The notes: generated from the sequence alone by a model not told the origin. A DNA stretch of 7,052 bases from Gammaproteobacteria bacterium (GCA_013152045.1 JAADGZ010000039.1:1-7052), one strand, 5' to 3'. Positions 1-6,776 are shown, numbered from the stretch's first letter. Numbers and translations are program-made.

Positions 1-503
1 AAACCCGCACGCAAACCGTATTCGGGGTGGGCAACTGCAATGCCGACTGGCTAATCATCGGCGAGGCGCCCGGTGCGGATGAAGATCGGCAGGGCGAACC
101 CTTCGTCGGCCGTGCCGGGCAACTGCTCAACGCCATGTTGCAGGCGCTGGATCTTAAGCGCGAGGATGTTTATATCGCCAACATTCTTAAATGCCGTCCG
201 CCGCAAAACCGGGATCCGAAAGCGGAAGAAGTGGCGCACTGCAGCCCCTGGCTGGAGCGTCAAATTCAGCTGATTCAGCCAAAAGTGATCCTGGCGCTGG
301 GACGCATCGCCGCCCAGAAGCTATTACAGACCAATACCAGTCTCGGGCGTTTGCGCGGCAGGCTGCATCATATCGAGACCACAGCGGCACCGGTGATCGT
401 CACCTATCATCCGGCCTATCTGCTGCGTTCACCGTTGGAAAAACGCAAAAGCTGGGACGATCTGCTGTTTGCGAAAAAGACGCTGGAGTCAGGTAATTTA
501 TGA
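1..503 (+). CDS. Type-4 uracil-DNA glycosylase, 5' end missing
   Basis: The protein is a family-4 (Fe-S) uracil-DNA glycosylase, which removes uracil from DNA as the first step of base excision repair. The frame is open from base 3 and begins [11 protein letters not shown], a conserved stretch well inside the family, so the real start lies left of the window; the GTG at 27 is not the start. Visible motifs are GEAPGADED (motif A, water-activating and uracil-binding loop), [12 protein letters not shown], and HPAYLL near the C-terminus (motif B, HPxxxL). Two of the four expected cluster cysteines are seen, in [11 protein letters not shown] and in AHCSPW; the other pair would lie in the missing N-terminal part. 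The stop codon overlaps the rimI start (ATGA, 500-503), which suggests translational coupling. The C-terminus looks complete. Family assignment is firm. Confidence 0.93.
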   Translation, partial: TRTQTVFGVGNCNADWLIIGEAPGADEDRQGEPFVGRAGQLLNAMLQALDLKREDVYIANILKCRPPQNRDPKAEEVAHCSPWLERQIQLIQPKVILALGRIAAQKLLQTNTSLGRLRGRLHHIETTAAPVIVTYHPAYLLRSPLEKRKSWDDLLFAKKTLESGNL

Positions 504-970
504 GCGCTGTTATCGAGCCGCAGCATGACGGATTATTGCCTATGCGCATGGACGATCTTGACGAGGTGATGGCGATAGAAACGGCGGTTTATCCCTTCTC
601 CTGGACCGAGGGTATTTTTGCCGACTGTATCAAGGTTGGCTATAGTTGCTGGGTTTATCGCGAACAGGGCGAGATCAGGGGTTACTGTGTCATGGCGCTG
701 GGGCCGGGCGAGGCGCATATTCTCACCCTTTGTGTGCATCCGGCTTTTCAACGTCGTGGACTGGCGCGCATGATTATGAATTTCATGCTCAAATTGGCTA
801 GAAAATGACAGGCTGAAACCATGCATCTCGAAGTGCGTCCCAGCAATCACGCTGCTATCGAGCTGTACCGCTCGCTGGACTTTGCTGAAGTCGGGCGGCG
901 GCCCCGCTATTACCCGGCAGAAAATGACAGTCGTGAGGATGCGTTGATTATGACGCTGTCGCTGGTCTAA
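500..970 (+). pseudogene. rimI: rimI, S18 N-alpha-acetyltransferase, interrupted by an in-frame TGA
   Basis: RimI is a GNAT-fold enzyme that acetylates the N-terminal alanine of ribosomal protein S18. The first 102 residues carry the RimI hallmarks: IETAVYPFSWTEGIF, DCIKVGYSCWV, GEAHILTLCVHP and the acetyl-CoA loop QRRGLAR (84-90). The frame then meets TGA at 806-808 and continues unshifted with QAETMHLEVRPSN, AIELYRSLDF, YYP and [10 protein letters not shown] to TAA at 968-970. The whole frame encodes about 156 codons, close to the usual length of about 150. The catalytic residues known from enterobacterial RimI (Glu103, Tyr115) correspond to Glu111 (LEVR) and Tyr123 (ELY) here; both lie after the stop, so the 102-residue product should be inactive. 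Aligned to E. coli RimI, the stop replaces a basic residue, so CGA to TGA is a likely origin. The start has AGG at 491-493 and overlaps the upstream stop. Alternatives are sequencing error, UGA readthrough, or restart at ATG 821. Confidence 0.85.
806..808 (+). other. In-frame UGA stop inside rimI, context UGA-C
   Basis: This TGA is in frame with the homologous sequence on both sides, and no base insertion or deletion is needed to join the halves. The following base is C. UGAC is known from E. coli work as one of the weakest RF2 termination signals and is also found at the prfB autoregulatory frameshift site. The next ATG in the same frame is at 821, 12 nt past the stop, and would restart just before LEVRPSN. 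Confidence 0.8.
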
Positions 971-972
971 TC

Positions 973-981
973 TGCTAGAAT
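973..981 (+). promoter_or_regulatory. Possible extended -10 promoter for prfC
   Basis: TGCTAGAAT lies in the 40-nt gap between the rimI tail and prfC, matching the extended -10 form TGnTATAAT at all but one of the conserved bases. No good -35 hexamer lies 16-18 nt upstream. It would start transcription about 20 nt before the prfC ATG. Its role is inferred; prfC may instead be read from the upstream operon. Confidence 0.3.
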
Positions 982-1010
982 TGCTGCCTTTTCAGCGTAT
1001 AGAAGTTTCC

Positions 1011-2591
1011 ATGTCATCGTTAACCGAAGAAATCGAACGTCGGCGTACTTTCGCCATTATCTCTCACCCGGATGCCGGTAAGACCACGCTTACTGAAAAA
1101 CTACTGCTTTACGGGCGCGCTATCCAGCAGGCCGGTACAGTCAAGGGGCGCAAGGCGGATCGGCATGCGACCTCGGACTGGATGGCAATGGAAAAGGAAC
1201 GCGGTATTTCCGTGACCTCGGCGGTAATGCAGTTTCCCTACAAGGAAAAGATCATCAACCTGCTGGATACGCCGGGACACGAAGACTTTTCCGAGGATAC
1301 TTATCGCACCCTGACTGCGGTGGACTCGGCCTTGATGGTGATCGATTCAGCCAAGGGTGTCGAGGCGCGTACCATCAAGCTGATGGAAGTTTGCCGTCTG
1401 CGTACCACGCCCATTTTGACCTTTATCAACAAACTGGATCGGGAAGGGCGCGATCCGATTGAATTGATGGACGAGGTAGAATCGGTACTCAATATTCAGT
1501 GTGCGCCGGTAACCTGGCCCATCGGTATGGGCAAACAATTTAAAGGCGTGTTTCATCTTTATAATGACAGCATCCATCTGTACAGTGCCACTCATGGTGG
1601 CAAGATTCAGATCGGTGAAGTGATTCAGGGGCTGAACAATCCCAAGCTGGACGAGGTGCTGGGCACCGCTGCCGATGAACTACGCGAGGAAATTGAACTG
1701 GTTCGAGGCGCCAGTCATGAATTTGAACTGGAAGCCTTTCTTGCGGGCAAACTCTGTCCGGTCTTTTTCGGCTCTGCGATTAATAACTTCGGCATTGAAG
1801 AGTTGCTGGACTATTTCGTCGAATATGCGCCTGCGCCTCTGCCGCGCAGTACGCAACTGCGGGAAGTACAGCCGGACGAAGAGGACTTCAGCGGCTTCGT
1901 TTTCAAGATCCAGGCGAACATGGATCCCCAGCACCGGGATCGTATCGCTTTTTTGCGCGTCTGTTCCGGGCATTATGAAAAGGGCATGAAAATGCGTCAT
2001 GTACGCATTGGCAAGGATGTCAAAGTTGCCAATGCCCTGACCTTTATGGCCAGTGAACGCGAACATGTGGAAAATGCCTGGCCCGGCGACATTATCGGTT
2101 TGTATAATCACGGAACCATCCGCATCGGCGATGCCTTCACTCTGGGGGAGGAACTCAAATTTACCGGCATTCCCAATTTTGCCCCGGAACTGTTCCGCCG
2201 CGTGCGCCTGCGCGATCCGCTGAAAATGAAGGCTCTGAAAAAAGGTCTGGATCAGCTCAGCGAAGAAGGTGCATCGCAACTTTTCAAACCCCTGACCAAC
2301 AACGATCTGGTGGTCGGTGCGGTGGGGGTGCTGCAGTTTGACGTGGTCGCCTTCCGCCTGAAGCACGAGTACAACGTAGAGTGTTCGTTCGAAGCAGTGA
2401 ATGTGCAGGCCGCACGCTGGGTGATCTGTGATGATGAACAAATGTTGGCAGAATTCAAAAAGAAAGCCGCTGAAAACCTGGCGCTGGATTCTTCCGACAG
2501 CCTCACCTACATCGCGCCTACGCGAGTTAATTTGCAACTTATCCAGGAGCGTTGGCCTGAAATTGAATTCCACTCGACACGAGAACACTAA
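1011..2591 (+). CDS. prfC: Peptide chain release factor 3 (RF3)
   Basis: RF3 is a translational GTPase that recycles RF1 and RF2 from the ribosome after peptide release and also acts in post-peptidyl-transfer quality control. All GTPase motifs are present: G1 SHPDAGKT (18-25), G2 RGISVT (64-69), G3 DTPGH (86-90), G4 NKLD (140-143) and G5 GSA (254-256). The AGTVKGRK segment (41-48) and the C-terminal QLFKP...[12 protein letters not shown] region are typical of RF3 rather than EF-G. I chose ATG 1011 because [20 protein letters not shown] matches the family N-terminus; the in-frame TTG at 981 would add ten residues with no family support. The resulting 526 residues compare with 529 in E. coli. 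A weak AGAAG (1001-1005) lies 5 nt before the start. It sits 40 nt after the broken rimI. Confidence 0.97.
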   Translation: MSSLTEEIERRRTFAIISHPDAGKTTLTEKLLLYGRAIQQAGTVKGRKADRHATSDWMAMEKERGISVTSAVMQFPYKEKIINLLDTPGHEDFSEDTYRTLTAVDSALMVIDSAKGVEARTIKLMEVCRLRTTPILTFINKLDREGRDPIELMDEVESVLNIQCAPVTWPIGMGKQFKGVFHLYNDSIHLYSATHGGKIQIGEVIQGLNNPKLDEVLGTAADELREEIELVRGASHEFELEAFLAGKLCPVFFGSAINNFGIEELLDYFVEYAPAPLPRSTQLREVQPDEEDFSGFVFKIQANMDPQHRDRIAFLRVCSGHYEKGMKMRHVRIGKDVKVANALTFMASEREHVENAWPGDIIGLYNHGTIRIGDAFTLGEELKFTGIPNFAPELFRRVRLRDPLKMKALKKGLDQLSEEGASQLFKPLTNNDLVVGAVGVLQFDVVAFRLKHEYNVECSFEAVNVQAARWVICDDEQMLAEFKKKAAENLALDSSDSLTYIAPTRVNLQLIQERWPEIEFHSTREH

Positions 2592-2593
2592 AA

Positions 2594-2617
2594 GCTAGTG
2601 GCGAGAAACGCTAGTGG
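2594..2617 (+). repeat. Short direct repeat GCTAGTGG x2
   Basis: GCTAGTGG occurs at 2594-2601 and again at 2610-2617, 16 nt apart start to start, just after the prfC stop. Part of it can fold (CTAGTG at 2595-2600 with CGCTAG at 2609-2614, including one G-U pair), but no U-run follows, so it does not look like an intrinsic terminator. It lies where the base composition turns AT-rich. Function is unknown. Confidence 0.5.
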
Positions 2618-2634
2618 TTGGGACATTTTAGTAC

Positions 2635-2640
2635 AGAGGA
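2635..2640 (+). promoter_or_regulatory. Misplaced ribosome binding site AGAGGA
   Basis: AGAGGA is the only good Shine-Dalgarno-like motif before the GGDEF-EAL gene. It ends 3 nt before GTG 2644, which opens a different frame of about 36 codons, and 19 nt before GTG 2660, the first start in the GGDEF frame. Either the real start is poorly translated, or a small indel has shifted the original N-terminus, or the motif is chance. Confidence 0.35.
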
Positions 2641-2659
2641 TTGGTGACAAACAATATTA

Positions 2660-4018
2660 GTGCTATTGTTTGTTACCGTTTCTTTTTTATCAGCTTGCCC
2701 AATAAAGATCATTACCTTGATAACTCAAGACAATTTGACCGGCTTACAGGATAGAAAGGCTTTTTTAAAGCTTCTAGCTATACAGGTGAGTGATGCAAAC
2801 ATCTACAAGTCAAAAATAGGACTTTTAATTGTTGATATCGATCGGTTTTACCGAATTAATAATATTTTCGGATATGAAGTCGGGGATCAGATTTTACAGA
2901 AGTTCGCCACGCTGTTGAGAAATGTGGTTCGTGCGCAGGATTATGTGGCGCGCATTGGCGACAACCGGTTTGCCCTGATTTTGACCGACATTATGAATGT
3001 AGGCCATGCGGAGTTGGCGGCACACAAAATATTACGCCTGTTGCAAGTCCCTTTTTCATTCAAAGAAGAAAAATTATACGTTGACTGCACTATCGCTATA
3101 AGTCTGTGCCCAACGCATGCTTCAAATTACCTTTATCTCATGAAAGAGTGCGAATCTGTTTTGCATGAAGCAAAACAGGCTAATAAAAAAATCGGAAAAT
3201 CAAGCGTACCGGAGGATGATAAAATATCGGATAGCTGGGATATAGAAATGGCGCTTGATGGCGTTCTGGATAAGGACCAGCTGCTTATCTATTACCAACC
3301 GAAAATTTCGCTTAGTAACGGCAGGATCATAGGTGCCGAGGCATTACTCAGGTGGGATCATCCGGAAAAAGGCTTTATATCACCGGATTATTTTATTCCT
3401 ATTGCCGAGAGAATGGGCAATATCAAACCCATTACAAACTGGATATTAAATACAGTGTTGCGGCAAAGTTCGGAGTGGCCGGATAAGTGGGGGCCGCTGT
3501 CTGTCTCTATTAATATTCCACCGGATTTAATTTTATCTCCCGATCTAAAAGATCATATTTTGAATGCTCTTAACTTGTGGGGTAATAAAAATATTATACT
3601 TTTTCTGGAAATTATTGAGCGTTCACTGGTGCTGGAGCCTGAGAGAAGTTTTTCTATTTTAAGAGAGCTTCAGGAAATGGGGGTCAGTATATCAATCGAT
3701 GATTTTGGAACAGGCTATTCATCCTTATCTTATTTTGAAAAGCTTCCGGTTAATGAACTTAAAATAGATCGATCATTTATATTCAATGTGGTAAGCAATA
3801 ATTTTAGCCAGAATATAGTCAAACTCATCATCGATCTTGCACATGCATTTGATATGGAAGTAGTTGCAGAAGGTGTAGAAGACCTTGCTACTCTGCACTA
3901 TCTGAAAAAAATAAATTGCGATATAGCGCAAGGTTATTATTTTGCAAAACCAATGCCGCAGGAAAAAATGCTAGAGTGGCTGCTTAAATTTCCGGATGTT
4001 GAATTAGGTAAGTTATAA
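2660..4018 (+). CDS. EAL c-di-GMP phosphodiesterase with degenerate GGDEF domain
   Basis: The protein (452 residues from GTG 2660) has a GGDEF domain (about 22-180) followed by an EAL domain (about 190-445), which would hydrolyse c-di-GMP to pGpG. The GGDEF signature reads GDNRF (100-104) in RIGDNRFALIL, so cyclase activity is very unlikely; FKxIND is also altered (FYRINN) and GH is GY. The I-site RxxD is intact (R91-D94), five residues before GDNRF. All EAL catalytic positions I can place are kept: EALLR (E227), SIN (N285), LEIIE (E317), DDFGTGYSS (D347, D348), ELKID (K368), VAEGVE (E404) and AQGYYF (Q424). No sensor domain precedes the GGDEF. The start is uncertain: TGA at 2645 closes the frame upstream, AGAGGA (2635-2640) is 19 nt away, and residues 1-20 are hydrophobic without a basic start. 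The gene is AT-rich (22/60 G+C at 3181-3240, against 35/60 at 1321-1380 in prfC). Its stop overlaps the end of the opposing HD-GYP gene. Confidence 0.92.
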   Translation: MLLFVTVSFLSACPIKIITLITQDNLTGLQDRKAFLKLLAIQVSDANIYKSKIGLLIVDIDRFYRINNIFGYEVGDQILQKFATLLRNVVRAQDYVARIGDNRFALILTDIMNVGHAELAAHKILRLLQVPFSFKEEKLYVDCTIAISLCPTHASNYLYLMKECESVLHEAKQANKKIGKSSVPEDDKISDSWDIEMALDGVLDKDQLLIYYQPKISLSNGRIIGAEALLRWDHPEKGFISPDYFIPIAERMGNIKPITNWILNTVLRQSSEWPDKWGPLSVSINIPPDLILSPDLKDHILNALNLWGNKNIILFLEIIERSLVLEPERSFSILRELQEMGVSISIDDFGTGYSSLSYFEKLPVNELKIDRSFIFNVVSNNFSQNIVKLIIDLAHAFDMEVVAEGVEDLATLHYLKKINCDIAQGYYFAKPMPQEKMLEWLLKFPDVELGKL

Positions 4019-5272
4019 GAACAGTTGATCCATCTTGATGCCGTGTGCGCCATATGGCAGACCTTTTACCACTTTCAGGCTGGAGTCTTGATGTTTTGAC
4101 AAATTGATTTTTTTAAACTCTTTCATTGGTCGTTTATCCTGGTCAAGAATCAGCATGACGGTGGGGAACAGCCTTTTTAGATCATTCACCTCAAGTACGA
4201 TACCAACTTCTCCTGAATTACATTCCACTAGTGAACCTGTCGGATACAGCCCCACTGTCTGGATAAATTGCTCGATCAATTCGGCTTGAAAAATAGTATG
4301 ACGGCAATGGTAAAGTTCATGAATAGCTTCGTGAGGTGTGAAAACTACTTCGCTGTAAGGCTTGCGCGTGGTCATGGCATCGTAACTATCGACAATACCG
4401 GCAATTCGACCATAGATGGGAATCAAATTATTATCCAGTCCTTGTGGATAACCGGAGCCATCTGCACGTTCATGGTGTGTCGCAACCATGCGCAGAACAG
4501 ATGGTGGTACAGCCTTTGATTTTGCCAGTATTTTTACGCCGTAGTCCACATGCTTTTGGATAAATGTGCATTCCTCAGGTGAGAGGGTATTTTTTTTATT
4601 GAGTAAAGCATTGGGTAACTTTACTTTACCGACATCGAGTAACAGACCGCCCAGGGCCAGGTTGTTTATATCTTTTCGCTCAAGCCCAAGATGGCGTCCA
4701 AATTGCGCGCACCAGACGGAGGTGCCTAGTGCATGGCTATAAATATACTTGTCTGATTTCTCAATCTGAACCAATAAGGCAAAGGCCGAGGGGTTACGAA
4801 TAATACTGCCAACGGTTGCTTCTACTCCCTCTTTTACCAGTTCGATATCCAGCGATTTTCCCTGTTGCAAATCGTTTAGAATTTTTTTAAGACTTGAGTT
4901 TATTTTTTTCTGAACCTCTTTGGCATTCCTGAACTCCTGTTCGAACGATGATTTTATTTCATAAAAACATTTTTTTAATTTTGTGTATTCATTATCAGGC
5001 TTGCTTTTGAATGCTTCTATCGGTGGAGGCTCACTGTCCTGTAATTGTATAGAATCGTTGGTGATCCAGTATTCGAGGGAAGGAGATGGTCCCCTGGCGG
5101 CATCTACATAAACATAACTGGTGTAACGGCGGAGCATCTCGATATCTTTTTCTGATTCAATATGCAGCCCTTGCAGGGGAAAGGGTGTTTCAAGCCAGGG
5201 GCGCTCAAGCCGAGTTACATACATCCCCACTGTCAGGCCATCGATGCTGGTTTTTAATTCGTTGTCACTCAT
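4013..5272 (-). CDS. DUF3391/HD-GYP protein with altered HD site
   Basis: The 419-residue protein has an N-terminal DUF3391 domain (about 5-60: GLTVGMYVTRLERPWLETPF, then GLHI and YVYVD), a charged, probably coiled-coil linker (about 95-140), and an HD-GYP domain (about 165-345), the type that degrades c-di-GMP at a two- or three-metal centre. Conserved residues are H180, D213, G215-K216, H241, HHE 266-268, DGSGYP 271-276 and D295. The HD pair, however, reads LD (L212-D213, in LLLDVGKVKLP), so one metal-ligand His is missing; its codon CTC is one base from CAC. Catalysis may be lost or changed while the GYP surface remains. A roughly 70-residue tail follows. The start ATG at 5272 fits the family N-terminus; GAGG lies only 2 nt before it, which is short. 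The gene is AT-rich and ends 6 nt inside the opposing GGDEF-EAL gene. Confidence 0.92.
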   Translation of the reverse strand: MSDNELKTSIDGLTVGMYVTRLERPWLETPFPLQGLHIESEKDIEMLRRYTSYVYVDAARGPSPSLEYWITNDSIQLQDSEPPPIEAFKSKPDNEYTKLKKCFYEIKSSFEQEFRNAKEVQKKINSSLKKILNDLQQGKSLDIELVKEGVEATVGSIIRNPSAFALLVQIEKSDKYIYSHALGTSVWCAQFGRHLGLERKDINNLALGGLLLDVGKVKLPNALLNKKNTLSPEECTFIQKHVDYGVKILAKSKAVPPSVLRMVATHHERADGSGYPQGLDNNLIPIYGRIAGIVDSYDAMTTRKPYSEVVFTPHEAIHELYHCRHTIFQAELIEQFIQTVGLYPTGSLVECNSGEVGIVLEVNDLKRLFPTVMLILDQDKRPMKEFKKINLSKHQDSSLKVVKGLPYGAHGIKMDQLFL

Positions 5273-5326
5273 AGCCTCAAAGAATGTGGATCCTATTTAC
5301 AAAAGGAGGTAGTGTAATCTTGAAAT

Positions 5327-5340
5327 ACTTTAGATAAAGT
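5327..5340. repeat. Inverted repeat ACTTTA-GA-TAAAGT
   Basis: This has two perfect 6-bp arms around a 2-nt centre, in the middle of the divergent promoter region. It has the size of an operator half-site pair. Binding is inferred only. Confidence 0.45.
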
Positions 5341-5439
5341 CTAGCAGCAAGGACTAAATAACCCATGCCTTTATTACAATGCCTCAATTCCATTAATGTA
5401 ATTTACCTGAAATTGAATATGAATGACACCAGAGGTTTC

Positions 5440-5451
5440 TTAAATATTTAA
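5440..5451. repeat. 12-bp palindrome abutting the transporter start codon
   Basis: TTAAATATTTAA is a perfect palindrome that ends at the base before ATG 5452 and fills the space where a Shine-Dalgarno should be. The nearest purine motif, AGAGG (5431-5435), is 16 nt from the ATG. It may be an operator, or simply an unstructured AT-rich initiation region. Confidence 0.5.
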
Positions 5452-6720
5452 ATGCGCCATGTACTCAATCGTCAGATCCTCGCCTGGGCCTGTTATGACT
5501 GGGCAAATTCAGCATTTGCGACCGTCGTAATGGCGGGTTTTTTTCCGTTATTTTTCAAGCAATACTGGAGTAGCCATCTTCCAGTTACTGAAAGTACATT
5601 TCACCTAAGTCTTGCGAACTCCCTGGCCGGATTGTTGATAGTGCTGCTTGCGCCAGTGCTGGGGGCGATTGCCGATGCCGGTCAGTTGCGTAAGAAACTG
5701 TTGTTTCTGTTCGCTAGCCTTGGTGTACTGATGACGGCCGGACTTTATGGTATAGCTCAGGGCGAGTGGCTGCTGGCTTTGATCTGTTTCGTATTTGCAA
5801 TGCTAGGTTTCATGGGCAGCATCGTGTTCTACGATGCTCTGATTATGAGTATCACCGAAGACGAAGATCTGGACGTGGTATCGGCTTTTGGTTTTGGCAT
5901 GGGCTATCTGGGCGGCGGTCTGCTGTTTGCTTTTGACGTAGCCATGACCCTTTGGCCCGCAGCTTTTGGTTTTGCCGATGCGGCAGAGGCGGTGCGTTTT
6001 TCTTTTTTAACAGTGGCGCTCTGGTGGGCATTGTTTTCGATTCCCCTGTTTCTGTTTGTGCCTGAAAAGTCCCGCACTGCTGGAACCCCTGGCCCGGCTA
6101 TCCGCCAGGGTCTGCAGCAGTTGCTGCATACTTTTCATGAAGTCAGGAAACTGCGAGTAGTGTTTCTGTTTCTGTTCGCCTACTGGCTGTATATCGATGG
6201 CGTGGACACGATTATCCGCATGGCGGTGGATTACGGCATGTCCATCGGTCTGGATTCCGAGGGCTTGATTATCGCACTGTTGATCACCCAGTTCGTCGGT
6301 TTTCCAGCCGCCCTGGGCTTTGGCCTGCTGGGTAAGCATTACGGTGCCAAACGTGGAATCCTGCTCGCATTAAGCGTTTATATGCTGGTAACGGTTTGGG
6401 CCTATTTCATGGATAGCAGCCTGGAGTTTTACATTCTTGCCGTCGCCATTGGCTTGGTTCAGGGAGGAGTGCAGTCCCTCAGTCGATCTTTTTATGCGCG
6501 GATTATCCCGCCGGATAAGTCCGCCGAGTTTTTTGGTTTTTACAATATGATGGGCAAGTTTGCCGCTGTGCTCGGTCCCATCATGATGGGCACCGTGGGC
6601 CTGTTGAGCGGCAGCCCTCGCATGGGTATTCTGTCCGTCAGTCTGTTATTTATTCTGGGTGGTCTGCTACTGCTGTTTGTGGACGAAAAAGAAGGCCAAC
6701 GGGTGGCGCGGGAGTTGTAA
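5452..6720 (+). CDS. MFS transporter, UMF1/Atg22-like family
   Basis: This is a 422-residue inner-membrane protein with about 12 hydrophobic segments (near 21-35, 53-75, 83-101, 106-130, 146-166, 183-204, 236-257, 270-292, 300-319, 324-345, 365-386, 391-410) and a polar central loop (about 205-235). The family signature YDWANSAFATVV (15-26) followed by FFPLFFKQYW, and GGVQSLSRSFYARIIPPDKSAEFFGFYN (338-365, key residues Q341, S344, R345, P353), identify the UMF1/Atg22-like branch of the major facilitator superfamily. GAIADAGQLRKK (71-82) occupies the cytoplasmic loop 2-3 motif. In fungi Atg22 exports amino acids from the vacuole; the substrate of the bacterial members is not established, so none is given. 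ATG 5452 is the first possible start because TAA (5449-5451) closes the frame just before it. Composition returns to the higher G+C of the left-hand genes (32/60 at 6241-6300). Confidence 0.93.
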   Translation: MRHVLNRQILAWACYDWANSAFATVVMAGFFPLFFKQYWSSHLPVTESTFHLSLANSLAGLLIVLLAPVLGAIADAGQLRKKLLFLFASLGVLMTAGLYGIAQGEWLLALICFVFAMLGFMGSIVFYDALIMSITEDEDLDVVSAFGFGMGYLGGGLLFAFDVAMTLWPAAFGFADAAEAVRFSFLTVALWWALFSIPLFLFVPEKSRTAGTPGPAIRQGLQQLLHTFHEVRKLRVVFLFLFAYWLYIDGVDTIIRMAVDYGMSIGLDSEGLIIALLITQFVGFPAALGFGLLGKHYGAKRGILLALSVYMLVTVWAYFMDSSLEFYILAVAIGLVQGGVQSLSRSFYARIIPPDKSAEFFGFYNMMGKFAAVLGPIMMGTVGLLSGSPRMGILSVSLLFILGGLLLLFVDEKEGQRVAREL

Positions 6721-6749
6721 ACGCATGAATGGATCTTCGTTGGTTGTCA

Positions 6750-6776
6750 GGATTTTCTACATGTTTGGTAAAATCC
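6750..6776. repeat. Inverted repeat GGATTTT / AAAATCC
   Basis: Perfect 7-bp arms (6750-6756 and 6770-6776) enclose a 13-nt loop, starting 29 nt past the transporter stop. No U-run follows, so it is not a classic terminator. Its right arm ends exactly where the next inverted repeat begins. Confidence 0.55.

Larger units (their letters stand above)
5273..5451. promoter_or_regulatory. Divergent intergenic region between the HD-GYP and MFS genes
   Basis: This 179-nt AT-rich gap must hold the promoters for the minus-strand HD-GYP gene and the plus-strand transporter gene. I find no convincing -35/-10 pair for either. It contains two dyads, ACTTTA-GA-TAAAGT (5327-5340) and TTAAATATTTAA (5440-5451), either of which could bind a regulator. 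AAGGAGGT (5303-5310) on the plus strand is a perfect Shine-Dalgarno, but the GTG after it is followed at once by TAA. Confidence 0.5.

Noticed and set aside
806..860. Selenocysteine insertion at the rimI UGA
   Set aside because: No convincing bacterial SECIS hairpin follows the UGA, and RimI is not known to use Cys or Sec at this position; alignment points to a basic residue.
1680..2588. Long open frame (302 codons) on the minus strand opposite prfC
   Set aside because: It lies wholly antisense to a highly conserved gene, has no recognisable motif, and is best explained by codon bias of prfC on the other strand.
2660..2700. Lipoprotein signal (LSAC) at the start of the GGDEF-EAL protein
   Set aside because: There is no basic residue before the hydrophobic run, and a lipid anchor would place c-di-GMP domains outside the cytoplasm unless further membrane segments existed, which they do not.
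4081..4114. Possible terminator (GTC...GAC then T7) for the GGDEF-EAL gene inside the HD-GYP gene
   Set aside because: The stem is only a few base pairs with a long AT loop, and the T run encodes Lys codons on the other strand.
5303..5314. AAGGAGGT followed by GTG on the plus strand as a small gene start
   Set aside because: The GTG is followed at once by TAA, and nearby alternatives give only a few codons.
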